From positions 1-64,000 of the forward strand of contig NZ_LGDV01000226.1 of assembly GCF_001280015.1 (NCBI RefSeq): a stretch of DNA of 64,000 nt, in the 5' to 3' direction. Of this stretch, positions 1-9,275 are shown one piece after another. This DNA is from Streptomyces sp. MMG1121. GTDB taxonomy: Bacteria > Actinomycetota > Actinomycetes > Streptomycetales > Streptomycetaceae. A program made the translations under genes and the position numbers. The notes under the pieces were generated by a model. It searched no databases. It had not been told where the DNA came from and was given only the letters and a program-made list of their open reading frames with translations. The first letter of the stretch is position 1. Each line of letters starts with the position of its first letter.

Positions 1-457
1 ACCGGATACGTCACCGACCCCCTCCACACCCCTGTGCAGAACGTCAAACTTCACCCCCCTGTTTTGTACACATACGGCTCATGACGTGCCCCGGGTGAGG
101 AGCGATAGCCTTGTGGCGTGATCAGCGCGATATCTCGCGGGGACGATCGTGTCCCTGCCCTGCGCCCGGGTTGCACGGAACACCTCCGTGACCGGGCGGC
201 GGTCGCTGGTCTTCGCGGGCGGGGCGGGGCCGCAGGGGCTCCCGGGACGCCGAGGACGACCCCGGACACGGCGCTGCCGAGAGCAGCGTCACATCCGACG
301 AGCACGTCGAGAATGGCCGAATTCCCCCCGCTCATCTCACCTCGCGGCATAGCGTCTGAACGGTCCGGACACCCCGGGCTGTGGCGTCGAGCCGGAGGGA
401 AAGAGACCGTACTTCCTTCTACGTCACGCAACGGCGCGCGACAGGAGCCAGAGGACA
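1..457. other. Gene-free leader upstream of NAD-GDH
   Basis: I find no convincing coding sequence on either strand. The open frames here are short, Arg/Pro/Gly-rich and look like shadows. The stretch presumably carries the promoter of the dehydrogenase gene, whose ribosome-binding region (purine-rich AGAGGAC just before the ATG) closes it. A small palindrome, CGCGA-tatc-TCGCG, lies at 126-139. I could not pick a reliable -10/-35 pair. Confidence 0.5.
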
Positions 458-3400
458 ATGCAGACCAAGCTGGACGAAGCCAAGGCCGAGCTGCTCGAGA
501 GGGCTGCCCGGGTAGCTGAGAACAGCCCGGTCGGGGGGCACCTACCGACCGGGACCGCGGGCGAGGGCTCTCCGGACACCCCGGACAGCGAGTCCGTGCT
601 CGCGTTCCTCCAGCGCTACTACCTGCACACCGCCCCGGAAGACCTCGCCGACCGCGACCCGGTCGACGTCTTCGGCGCCGCGGTCTCGCACTACCGCCTC
701 GCCGAGAACCGCCCCCAGGGCACGGCGAACGTCCGGGTCCACACCCCGACCGTGGAGGAGAACGGGTGGACCTGCAGTCACACCGTCGTGGAGGTCGTCA
801 CCGACGACATGCCCTTCCTCGTCGATTCCGTCACCAACGAGCTGACGCGGCAGGGGCGCGGGATCCACGTCGTCATCCACCCGCAGTTCGTCGTCCGGCG
901 TGATCTCACCGGCAAGCTGATCGAGGTCCTGCCGACCCCGCCGGGCGGTGACCTTCCGCACGACGCGCACTTCGAGTCCTGGATCCACGTCGAGATCGAC
1001 CGCGAGACCGACCGCGCCGATCTGAAGCAGATCTCCGCCGATCTGCTGCGCGTGCTGTCCGACGTCCGCGAGGCCGTCGAGGACTGGGAGAAGATGCGCA
1101 GCACGGCGACCCGGATCGCCGACGAGCTGCCGGCCGAGCCCGCCCCGGGCGATCTGGTCACGCCCGAGGTCGAAGAGGCCCGCGAGCTGCTGCGCTGGCT
1201 GTCCGACGACCACTTCACCTTCCTCGGCTACCGCGAGTACCAGCTGCGCGACGACGACACGCTCGCCGCCGTGCCCGGCACCGGCCTCGGCATCCTGCGC
1301 TCCGACCCGCAGCACGCCGAGGACGACCAGCACCCGGTCAGCCCCTCCTTCGAGCGGCTGCCCGCCGACGCCCGCGCCAAGGCCCGCGAACACAAGCTGC
1401 TCGTGCTGACCAAGGCGAACAGCCGGGCCACCGTGCACCGGCCGTCGTACCTGGACTACGTCGGCGTCAAGAAGTTCGACGTGGACGGGAACGTCGTCGG
1501 CGAGCGGCGCTTCCTCGGGCTCTTCTCCTCCGCCGCGTACACCGAGTCCGTGCGCCGGGTCCCGGTGATCCGCCGCAAGGTCGAGGAGGTGCTGCACCGC
1601 GCCGGGTTCTCGCCGAACAGCCACGACGGCCGCGACCTGATGCAGATCCTGGAGACCTACCCGCGCGACGAGCTGTTCCAGACGCCCGTCGCCGAACTGC
1701 AGTCCATCGCCACGTCCGTGCTGTACCTGCAGGAGCGGCGGCGGCTGCGGCTGTACCTGCGCCAGGACGAGTACGGGCGCTACTACTCGGCCCTGGTCTA
1801 CCTCCCGCGCGACCGCTACACCACCGGCGTCCGGCTGCGGATCATCGACATCCTGAAGGAGGAGCTCGGCGGCATCAGCGTCGACTTCACCGCCTGGAAC
1901 ACCGAGTCGATCCTGTCCCGGCTGCACTTCGTCGTGCGCGTCCCGCCGGGCACCGTGCTGCCCGAGCTGTCGGACACCGACAAGGACCGCATCGAGGCCC
2001 GCCTGGTCGAGGCCGCCCGCTCCTGGACCGACGCGTTCGCCGAGGCCCTGACCGCCGAGTGCGGCGAGGAGCACGCGGCCGAGGTACTGCGCCGCTACAA
2101 CCACGCCTTCCCCGAGGGCTACAAGGCCGACCACACCCCGCGCGCGGCGGTCGCCGACCTGGTCCACCTGGAGCAGCTCAGCGAGGACAAGGCCTTCAGC
2201 CTGAGCCTGTACGAGCCGGTGGGTGCCGGACCGGAGGAGCGCCGGTTCAAGATCTACCAGAAGGGCGGCTCGGTCTCCCTCTCGCACGTGCTGCCGGTGC
2301 TCAGCCGGCTCGGCGTCGAGGTCACCGACGAGCGGCCGTACGAGATGCGGTGCGCGGACCGTACGACGTCCTGGATCTACGACTTCGGTCTGCGCATGCC
2401 GAAGTCGGTCAACGGCGGCGGGGAGTACCTCGGCGACGACGCCCGCGAGCGCTTCCAGGAGGCCTTCGCCGCCACCTGGACCGGCAAGGCGGAGAACGAC
2501 GGCTTCAACGCCCTCGTGCTGAGCGCCGGGCTGTCCTGGCGGCAGGCGATGGTGCTGCGCGCCTACGCCAAGTACCTGCGGCAGGCCGGTTCGACCTTCT
2601 CGCAGGACTACATGGAGGACACCCTCCGCAACAACGTCCACACCACCCGGCTGCTCGTCTCGCTGTTCGAGGCCCGGATGTCCCCGGAGCGGCAGAAGGC
2701 CGGACTGGAGATCACGGACGCCCTGCTGGAGGAGCTGGACGCCGCCCTGGACCAGGTGGCGAGCCTGGACGAGGACCGGATCCTGCGGTCCTTCCTGACC
2801 GTCATCAAGGCGACCCTGCGCACCAACTTCTTCCAGGAGAAGGTCGACGGCACGCCGCACGACTACGTCTCCATGAAGTTCGACCCGCAGGCCATCCCGG
2901 ACCTGCCCGCGCCGCGCCCCGCGTACGAGATCTGGGTGTACTCGCCGCGCGTCGAGGGTGTGCACCTGCGCTTCGGCAAGGTCGCGCGCGGCGGTCTGCG
3001 CTGGTCCGACCGGCGTGAGGACTTCCGTACCGAGATCCTCGGCCTGGTCAAGGCGCAGATGGTGAAGAACACCGTCATCGTGCCGGTCGGCGCCAAGGGC
3101 GGCTTCGTCGCCAAGCAGTTGCCGGACCCGGCCAAGGACCGCGACGCGTGGCTCGCCGAGGGCATCGCCAGCTACAAGACGTTCATCTCGGCGCTGCTCG
3201 ACATCACCGACAACATGGTCGCCGGCGAGGTCGTGCCGCCGCAGGACGTCGTCCGGCACGACGGAGACGACACCTACCTGGTGGTCGCCGCCGACAAGGG
3301 CACCGCGACCTTCTCGGACATCGCCAACGGGGTCGCCGAGAAGTACAACTTCTGGCTGGGCGACGCCTTCGCCTCGGGCGGCAGCGCGGGCTACGACCAC

Positions 3401-5398
3401 AAGGGCATGGGCATCACCGCGCGCGGTGCCTGGGAGTCCGTGAAGCGGCACTTCCGCGAGCTGGGCGTGGACACGCAGACCGAGGACTTCACGGTCGTCG
3501 GCATCGGTGACATGTCCGGTGACGTGTTCGGCAACGGCATGCTGCTCTCCGAGCACATCCGCCTGGTCGCCGCCTTCGACCACCGGCACATCGTCATCGA
3601 CCCGACCCCGGACGCGGAGACGTCGTACGCCGAGCGCCGCCGTCTGTTCGAGCTGCCCCGCTCCTCCTGGGCCGACTACAACACCGAGCTGCTGTCGGCG
3701 GGCGGCGGGATCTTCCCGCGCAGCGCCAAGTCGATCCCGATCAACGCCCACGTCCGCGAGGCCCTCGGTATCGAGGACAAGGTCACCAAGATGACCCCGG
3801 CCGACCTGATGAAGGCGATCCTGCACGCGCCGGTCGACCTGTTGTGGAACGGCGGCATCGGCACGTACGTGAAGTCGTCGGGCGAGTCCAACGCCGACGT
3901 CGGCGACAAGGCCAACGACGCCATCCGCGTCGACGGCAAGGACCTCAGGGTCAAGGTCGTCGGCGAGGGCGGCAACCTGGGCCTGACCCAGCTCGGCCGG
4001 ATCGAGTTCGCCCTGCACGCCGGCAAGATCAACACCGACGCGATCGACAACAGCGCCGGGGTGGACACCTCCGACCACGAGGTGAACATCAAGATCCTGC
4101 TGAACGGCCTGGTCGGGGACGGCGACATGACCGTCAAGCAGCGCAACAAGCTGCTCGCCCAGATGACCGACGAGGTCGGCGCGCTGGTGCTGCGCAACAA
4201 CTACGCGCAGAACACGGCTCTGGCCAACGCGCTGTTCCAGGCGAACGCCATGCTCCACGCCCAGCAGCGGTTCGTCCGCCACCTGGTGCGCGAGGGCCAT
4301 CTGGACCGGGCGCTGGAGTTCCTGCCCACCGACCGCCAGATCCGTGAGCGCCTGGGCCAGGGTCAGGGTCTGACCGGCCCGGAGACCGCGGTCGTGCTGG
4401 CGTACACGAAGATCACGGTCGCCGAGGAGCTGCTGCACACCTCGCTGCCCGACGACCCGTACCTGCGCGGCCTGCTGCACGCGTACTTCCCGACGGCGCT
4501 GCGCGAGCGGTTCGCCGACGCCATCGACAACCACCCGCTGCGCCGCGAGATCACCACGACCGTGCTGGTCAACGACACGGTCAACACGGGCGGTACAACG
4601 TATCTGCACCGGCTGCGCGAGGAGACCGGCGCCTCCCTGGAGGAGATCGTCCGGGCGCAGACCGCGGCCCGCGCGATCTTCCGCTCGGCGCCGGTGTGGG
4701 ACGCGGTGGAGGAGCTGGACAACAAGGTCGACGCGGCCGTCCAGACCCGGATCCGGCTGCACTCGCGCCGGCTGGTCGAGCGCGGCACGCGCTGGCTGCT
4801 CAACAACCGGCCGCAGCCGCTCCAGCTCGCCGAGACGGTCGAGTTCTTCGCCGAGCGGGTCGAGCGCGTCTGGCAGGAGCTGCCGAAGCTGCTGCGCGGC
4901 GCGGACCTGGACTGGTACCAGCACGTGTACGACGAGCTGTCCGAGGCCGGCGTCCCGGACGAGATCGCCACGCGCGTGGCCGGTTTCTCCTCCGCCTTCC
5001 CGGCGCTGGACATCGTCTCGGTGGCCGACCGCACCGGCAAGGAGCCGCTCGACGTCGCCGAGGTCTACTACGACCTCGCCGACCGGCTGAACATCACCCA
5101 GCTGATGGACCGCATCATCGAGCTGCCCCGCGCAGACCGCTGGCAGTCCATGGCCCGCGCCTCCATCCGCGAGGACCTGTACGCGGCGCACGCGGCGCTC
5201 ACCTCGGACATCCTCGTGACCGGCAATGGCACGTCGACGCCCGAGCAGCGCTTCAAGGCGTGGGAGCAGAAGAACGCGCCCATCCTCGGCCGGGCGCGCG
5301 CCACCCTGGAGGAGATCCGCAGCTCGGACTCCTTCGACCTCGCCAACCTGTCGGTGGCGATGCGTACGATGCGGACGCTGCTGCGTACGCATTCGTAA
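458..5398 (+). CDS. gdhB: NAD-specific glutamate dehydrogenase, large 180-kDa class
   Basis: Oxidatively deaminates glutamate to 2-oxoglutarate and ammonia with NAD, in the cytoplasm. At 1646 residues it has the size of the large NAD-GDH class described from Streptomyces clavuligerus and Pseudomonas. The long N-terminal half is the regulatory region of that family. The catalytic core sits around residues 820-1230 and includes the substrate-binding stretch VGAKGGF (about residue 880) and the dinucleotide-fold motif GIGDMSGDVFGNG (about residue 1020). The C-terminal 400 residues are the helical tail usual for the class. The ATG at 458 follows a purine-rich Shine-Dalgarno. The gene stands alone and ends in a strong hairpin. 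A 1616-residue open frame lies antisense over nearly its whole length; this is a GC-rich codon artefact. Confidence 0.95.
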   Translation: MQTKLDEAKAELLERAARVAENSPVGGHLPTGTAGEGSPDTPDSESVLAFLQRYYLHTAPEDLADRDPVDVFGAAVSHYRLAENRPQGTANVRVHTPTVEENGWTCSHTVVEVVTDDMPFLVDSVTNELTRQGRGIHVVIHPQFVVRRDLTGKLIEVLPTPPGGDLPHDAHFESWIHVEIDRETDRADLKQISADLLRVLSDVREAVEDWEKMRSTATRIADELPAEPAPGDLVTPEVEEARELLRWLSDDHFTFLGYREYQLRDDDTLAAVPGTGLGILRSDPQHAEDDQHPVSPSFERLPADARAKAREHKLLVLTKANSRATVHRPSYLDYVGVKKFDVDGNVVGERRFLGLFSSAAYTESVRRVPVIRRKVEEVLHRAGFSPNSHDGRDLMQILETYPRDELFQTPVAELQSIATSVLYLQERRRLRLYLRQDEYGRYYSALVYLPRDRYTTGVRLRIIDILKEELGGISVDFTAWNTESILSRLHFVVRVPPGTVLPELSDTDKDRIEARLVEAARSWTDAFAEALTAECGEEHAAEVLRRYNHAFPEGYKADHTPRAAVADLVHLEQLSEDKAFSLSLYEPVGAGPEERRFKIYQKGGSVSLSHVLPVLSRLGVEVTDERPYEMRCADRTTSWIYDFGLRMPKSVNGGGEYLGDDARERFQEAFAATWTGKAENDGFNALVLSAGLSWRQAMVLRAYAKYLRQAGSTFSQDYMEDTLRNNVHTTRLLVSLFEARMSPERQKAGLEITDALLEELDAALDQVASLDEDRILRSFLTVIKATLRTNFFQEKVDGTPHDYVSMKFDPQAIPDLPAPRPAYEIWVYSPRVEGVHLRFGKVARGGLRWSDRREDFRTEILGLVKAQMVKNTVIVPVGAKGGFVAKQLPDPAKDRDAWLAEGIASYKTFISALLDITDNMVAGEVVPPQDVVRHDGDDTYLVVAADKGTATFSDIANGVAEKYNFWLGDAFASGGSAGYDHKGMGITARGAWESVKRHFRELGVDTQTEDFTVVGIGDMSGDVFGNGMLLSEHIRLVAAFDHRHIVIDPTPDAETSYAERRRLFELPRSSWADYNTELLSAGGGIFPRSAKSIPINAHVREALGIEDKVTKMTPADLMKAILHAPVDLLWNGGIGTYVKSSGESNADVGDKANDAIRVDGKDLRVKVVGEGGNLGLTQLGRIEFALHAGKINTDAIDNSAGVDTSDHEVNIKILLNGLVGDGDMTVKQRNKLLAQMTDEVGALVLRNNYAQNTALANALFQANAMLHAQQRFVRHLVREGHLDRALEFLPTDRQIRERLGQGQGLTGPETAVVLAYTKITVAEELLHTSLPDDPYLRGLLHAYFPTALRERFADAIDNHPLRREITTTVLVNDTVNTGGTTYLHRLREETGASLEEIVRAQTAARAIFRSAPVWDAVEELDNKVDAAVQTRIRLHSRRLVERGTRWLLNNRPQPLQLAETVEFFAERVERVWQELPKLLRGADLDWYQHVYDELSEAGVPDEIATRVAGFSSAFPALDIVSVADRTGKEPLDVAEVYYDLADRLNITQLMDRIIELPRADRWQSMARASIREDLYAAHAALTSDILVTGNGTSTPEQRFKAWEQKNAPILGRARATLEEIRSSDSFDLANLSVAMRTMRTLLRTHS

Positions 5399-5425
5399 GA
5401 TCCGTAGGGCCGTTACGGCACTGAA

Positions 5426-5457
5426 GACGCCCCGGGCACCCAGCGGCCCGGGGCGTC
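5426..5457 (+). terminator. Rho-independent terminator after NAD-GDH
   Basis: Perfect 12-bp stem, GACGCCCCGGGC paired with GCCCGGGGCGTC, around an 8-nt loop, 28 bases past the stop codon and followed by a short T-rich run (GCGTTTCTTG). Confidence 0.75.
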
Positions 5458-5542
5458 GCGTTTCTTGCTGACCCTTAAGAAAACTTGTGCAGCGAATTTA
5501 CCGTTTCCTGCTAATCGGTATGGTTGGGCTAGGGTCGAGCGC

Positions 5543-6016
5543 GTGACAGTGAACCTCGAGACCCGCCCGGCGCCTCCCGCGCCGGCACCGGCGGCCCGGC
5601 CCGTCACGCGCGTCGTACTGGAGGTCGTGAAATTCGGGATCGTCGGTGGCAGCGGCGTCCTCGTCAATTTCGCGGTCTTCAACCTGCTGCTGCACGGCCT
5701 GGGTTGGCAGGCGATGACCGCGACGGTCCTGGCCAGCTGTATCGCGATGTCGGCCAATTACGCCGGCTTCCGCTATTTCGCCTATCGTGACCGGGCCTCG
5801 CGCACCCGCCGGCAGATCGCCCTGTTCTTCGTCTTCAGCGGCCTCGGGGTCGTCATGGAAATCGGCCTGTTCTGGATCGGTTACCACGGACTCGGTCTGC
5901 ACAGCGTGATCGAGTCGAATCTGGCGAAGGCGCTCTCGATCGTGATCGCTTCCGCCTTCCGTTTTGTCGTCTATCGCACATGGGTATTTCAGCAGGATGC
6001 ACGCCGCACCGTCTGA
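5543..6016 (+). CDS. GtrA family membrane protein
   Basis: Small integral membrane protein (157 residues) with the GtrA fold. The opening FGIVGGSGVLVNFAVFNLL is typical of the first GtrA helix, and four hydrophobic segments are visible. Family members are thought to help move polyprenyl-linked sugars across the membrane for surface polysaccharide or teichoic acid decoration. I chose the GTG at 5543 because the family homology begins about 30 residues later. An AT-rich stretch with a TAGGGT box ends only 7 bases upstream, so the message may be leaderless. The frame stays open upstream to 5465. The 3' end overlaps the next gene, which suggests translational coupling with a membrane glycosyltransferase. 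Confidence 0.85.
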   Translation: MTVNLETRPAPPAPAPAARPVTRVVLEVVKFGIVGGSGVLVNFAVFNLLLHGLGWQAMTATVLASCIAMSANYAGFRYFAYRDRASRTRRQIALFFVFSGLGVVMEIGLFWIGYHGLGLHSVIESNLAKALSIVIASAFRFVVYRTWVFQQDARRTV

Positions 6017-7517
6017 CACCGAGCCGGTGAGGCGTACGACGCCGCCGCACCGCACCACCGCGCGGGCCGGGCGGATACTGCCGCAGGCCGTCGCCGCACT
6101 CGTCGTCGTACTGCTGCTCGCGGTGGTCGTCCGTCTGCCGTGGGCGGGCGACCTCGGCATGCACGCGGCCACCATCGAGCGGCTGCGCCACAACCTGCTG
6201 CATCCCGGCAACCCGCTGGTCGACGCGGACACGCCGAGCCCGTACTACTCGCCGTGGATGCTGCTGCTCGGCTGCCTCGCCAAGCTCACCGGTCTGTCGG
6301 TGTTCGTGATCCTGCGCGCCGGCGCGCTCGTCGGACTCGGGCTGCTGGTCACGGGCGTGTGGCGGTACGTCCGTACCCTCAGCGCCCATCGTGCGGCGCC
6401 CGCCCTCGCGCTGCTGAGCCTGGTCTTCCTGTGGGGCCCGGTGCTGTTCAACTGGTCCGGCTTCGTGGGCCTGAACTCGCTGGCGCTGACGGTGTCGTAC
6501 CCGAGCGTGTTCGCGATCGGCCTCACCTTCCACTTCTGGGCGTGGCTGACGCGCGCGCTGCGTGCGAGCGAGCCGGTGGCATGGGTGCGCTGGGCGGCGT
6601 TGGGCCTGCTCTGGGCCGTGATCCTGCTCAGCCACCAGTTCACCGGAGTCGTCTCGTCCCTGGGCGCGCTGGCCATGGTGATCGCGGCCCGGCCCTCCCG
6701 CCCGGTACTGCTGCGACTGGCCGCCGCGCTGGCGCTCGGCATGCTGCTGCTGGGCCTGTGGCCGTACTACGACTTCTTCTCCCTCTTCTCGGCGGGCGCG
6801 GATCTGGAGGCCATCCACAAGCCGCTCTACGAGCACCTGGCCGGGCACTTCGGCTTCGTCCTGCTGGGCGTGGCGGCCCTCGTCCTGCGCTTGCGGCGCG
6901 ACCGCTGGGACCCGCTCGTCCTGTTCTTCGCCCTGGGCGCGCTGATGTTCGCCGCGGGCGGGCTGACCGGCCACTACTCCTGGGGCCGCGCGCTGCCCGC
7001 CGCGCTGATCCCGGCCCAGCTCGCGGCCGCGCTGGAGGCCGTGACGGCGGGGCGGCGGGCGGTCCGGACAGGTTGGGCGTGCGTGCTCGGCGCCGTACTG
7101 GCCGTGGGGGCGTGGACGCAGGCCGGCACGCTCGGCTATGTGATCCCCAAGAGCTCGCTGCCGGCGCCGGTCGCGGACAAGTACCACACGCCGTGGGTGG
7201 GCTACCACTGGATCACGCCGTGGGCGAAGTACGGCGACGTAGTGATGGCACAGACGTTCCCGGCGCGGCAGATCCCCGCGTACGGGCCGTACACCGTGAC
7301 GCCCGGCTATCCCGACTTCTTCCTGCCGGACGAGAAGCAGCGGGACGCGGCGGTGTCGCACTACTTCGCCACGGACACGTCCGCCGCCGAACGGCAGGCG
7401 ATCCTGCGGAAGTACAAGGTGCGGTGGGTCGTCGGGGCGAAGAGCCTGGCGGGCCCGGGGCTGAAGAGGGTGACGACGGGTCCGGGGGACCAGGTCCTGT
7501 ACCGGGTGGTGGGCTGA
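5997..7517 (+). CDS. Polytopic membrane protein, probable glycosyltransferase
   Basis: A 506-residue protein with about ten hydrophobic helices from residue 30 to 370 and a polar C-terminal domain. It has the layout of GT-C type membrane glycosyltransferases and related DUF6541-like proteins of actinomycetes. An acidic pair in the first periplasmic loop (WAGDLGMHAATIERL) fits a GT-C catalytic site. I do not recognise the exact family. The ATG at 5997 lies inside the end of the GtrA gene (20-bp overlap), so the two are co-translated. A TTG at 5964 in the same frame is a weaker alternative. It probably acts on a polyprenyl-phosphate sugar handled with the GtrA protein. The gene ends at an exceptional hairpin shared with the convergent glycosyltransferase. 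Confidence 0.7.
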   Translation: MHAAPSDTEPVRRTTPPHRTTARAGRILPQAVAALVVVLLLAVVVRLPWAGDLGMHAATIERLRHNLLHPGNPLVDADTPSPYYSPWMLLLGCLAKLTGLSVFVILRAGALVGLGLLVTGVWRYVRTLSAHRAAPALALLSLVFLWGPVLFNWSGFVGLNSLALTVSYPSVFAIGLTFHFWAWLTRALRASEPVAWVRWAALGLLWAVILLSHQFTGVVSSLGALAMVIAARPSRPVLLRLAAALALGMLLLGLWPYYDFFSLFSAGADLEAIHKPLYEHLAGHFGFVLLGVAALVLRLRRDRWDPLVLFFALGALMFAAGGLTGHYSWGRALPAALIPAQLAAALEAVTAGRRAVRTGWACVLGAVLAVGAWTQAGTLGYVIPKSSLPAPVADKYHTPWVGYHWITPWAKYGDVVMAQTFPARQIPAYGPYTVTPGYPDFFLPDEKQRDAAVSHYFATDTSAAERQAILRKYKVRWVVGAKSLAGPGLKRVTTGPGDQVLYRVVG

Positions 7518-7521
7518 GCCA

Positions 7522-7586
7522 CGAACGCCTGAATGCCGAAGGGGCGCGGGGAACTTCCCCGCGCCCCTTCGGCATTCAGGCGTTCG
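7522..7586. terminator. Perfect 32-bp inverted repeat, bidirectional terminator
   Basis: Positions 7522-7553 pair with 7555-7586 without a mismatch around a single central base (7554). The core reads AAGGGGCGCGGGGAA and its complement. It lies between two convergent genes (stops at 7517 and 7599), so it probably terminates both. The length and perfection are far beyond a usual terminator. Confidence 0.85.
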
Positions 7587-7598
7587 GCGCTGAAACAG

Positions 7599-9275
7599 CT
7601 ACCGCAGCACGCTCGACAGCAGCTTCGCCGCCTTACGGACCTTGGGCCGCGCCACCTTCTTGATGACCGGACGGATCACCTTGGCCGTCACTCCCACCGG
7701 GCGCCAGCGGATCTGCAGACGGCCGGGGTTGCGGCCCTCCGGCTCCAGCGTGACCTCGTGCGGGGTCGCGCCGGAGCGGTAGTCGACGCGGGCCGTGACC
7801 GCCGTGAAGTCCAGCGGGGCCAGCAGGACGCCCGAGTGGGCCAGGCCCTGCTGCTGGAGGCGGACCTGGGGGTGCCGGATGCCCTCGAAGCCCTGGAAGG
7901 GGAGGGGCGCGGCCGACAGGTCCAGGTGGACCGTGCCCTCGAAGAAGCCCGGGCTGACGGGGTCGAGACGGAACGGGACCGTCATCCGGCGGTTGCCGGG
8001 CGACAGCAGCAGGCTCGCGCGCTGCGGGCCGACCGGCAGGCGCAGGCCCGGGTCGTAGGTGCGGATCGAGAGCGTCAGCGTGGCACCCCGGCCGCGCGTC
8101 AGTTCTGTGATCTCGTGGCGGAACTGCGCGCTCGGGAACGGGCGCGTGTCCAACTCGAGGTCGGAGAGGTCCAGTTCGCGGCGGGCGCGGTCCGACGCGG
8201 GAACCGTGTCGCCCCAGTACGGGACACCCGACGCGTCGGCCGTCACCTGGCGCGGTGCCACCCGGTCGCCGAGGCCGCGGGCCGCGAGCTGGGCGTCGGC
8301 CAGGCGGCCGTCCCGCAGCAGCTCCAGCACCACCCGCTCCGGACGCGGCAGCCGGGTGAAGGCACCGTCGGCCAGCGTGTCCAGGTACGGGTTCATGATC
8401 TCGGCGAAGGAGCGCATCCACTCCTCGTCCCGGAAGGGCAGGTCACCGGCGTACATCCGGAAGTCGTGCTTGAGGAACTTGTAGTCCTTGTCCTCGCGCA
8501 GGACCGCGTGCCCGCTCTCCACCAGGAACTCGTCGATCAGCGTCTGCACGTAGACGCGGTCGCGGACGTTGGTGACCTTGTGCCGCTGGTTGGAGATGGA
8601 CGCCGAGGCGGCCGCCGCGTACGGGTCGATGTACCAGACGTACACCGGGTCCGGGATGATCGTGAACGCCTGGGCCAGGCAGTAGGCCTGGGCCGAGAAC
8701 AGCTGGTCCTCGTAGTGGATGCCCTCGGGGAACCGCAGGTCGTGCCGGTCCAGGAAGGAGCGCGCGTACATCTTGCTGGTCGACAGGTGCTCGAACAGCA
8801 GGCGCGGGTCCTGCTCGATGCCCTCGACCGTGCGCTTCTCGGTCACCACGTGCGGCATCCACGTCGAACGCTTGCCGTTGTCCACGCGCACCCGGCGGAC
8901 CGCGCCCATGGTGAAGTCGACCTCGCGCTCGCGGTGCGCGGCGAGCAGCAACTCCACGGCGCGGGGCGGGAGTTCGTCGTCGCTGTCGAGGAACATCAGA
9001 TACGGCGCCCGGGCGATGTCGATGGCCCGGTTGCGCGGGGCGCTGCAGCCGCCGCTGTTCTCCGGCAGCCGGAGGTAGCGGACGCGCTCGTCCTGCGCCT
9101 CCAGCCGGCGCGCCACCGCGGGCGTGTCGTCGGTGGAGTGGTCGTCGCTGATGATGATCTCGATGTTCGCGTGCGTCTGCGCGCGCAGCGACTCCACGGC
9201 CCGGGGCAGGCGCTCCGCGTCGTTGAAGACGATGACCGTGACCGTGACGTCAGGGGTCGAGGTCGTGGTCGTCAT
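7599..9275 (-). CDS. GT2 family glycosyltransferase with long C-terminal region
   Basis: 558 residues. The first 240 residues are a GT-A/GT2 nucleotide-sugar transferase: VTVTVIVFNDAERL opens the Rossmann core, SDDHSTDD binds the nucleotide, and FLDSDDE is the DXD metal motif. The C-terminal half has no clear family but reads like the accessory region of TagF/GT2 proteins of this locus. ATG 9275 is chosen because homology starts directly there. It overlaps the stop of the preceding TagF-like gene (ATGA, 9272-9275), so the pair is translationally coupled. The likely job is adding a sugar to the wall polymer made by its operon partner. Confidence 0.85.
   Translation of the reverse strand: MTTTTSTPDVTVTVIVFNDAERLPRAVESLRAQTHANIEIIISDDHSTDDTPAVARRLEAQDERVRYLRLPENSGGCSAPRNRAIDIARAPYLMFLDSDDELPPRAVELLLAAHREREVDFTMGAVRRVRVDNGKRSTWMPHVVTEKRTVEGIEQDPRLLFEHLSTSKMYARSFLDRHDLRFPEGIHYEDQLFSAQAYCLAQAFTIIPDPVYVWYIDPYAAAASASISNQRHKVTNVRDRVYVQTLIDEFLVESGHAVLREDKDYKFLKHDFRMYAGDLPFRDEEWMRSFAEIMNPYLDTLADGAFTRLPRPERVVLELLRDGRLADAQLAARGLGDRVAPRQVTADASGVPYWGDTVPASDRARRELDLSDLELDTRPFPSAQFRHEITELTRGRGATLTLSIRTYDPGLRLPVGPQRASLLLSPGNRRMTVPFRLDPVSPGFFEGTVHLDLSAAPLPFQGFEGIRHPQVRLQQQGLAHSGVLLAPLDFTAVTARVDYRSGATPHEVTLEPEGRNPGRLQIRWRPVGVTAKVIRPVIKKVARPKVRKAAKLLSSVLR

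Noticed and set aside
542..5392. 1616-residue open frame antisense to NAD-GDH
   Set aside because: It follows from GC-biased third codon positions of the sense gene. The translation is Val/Gly/Arg/Ala-rich without a known motif, and the sense strand encodes a clear enzyme.
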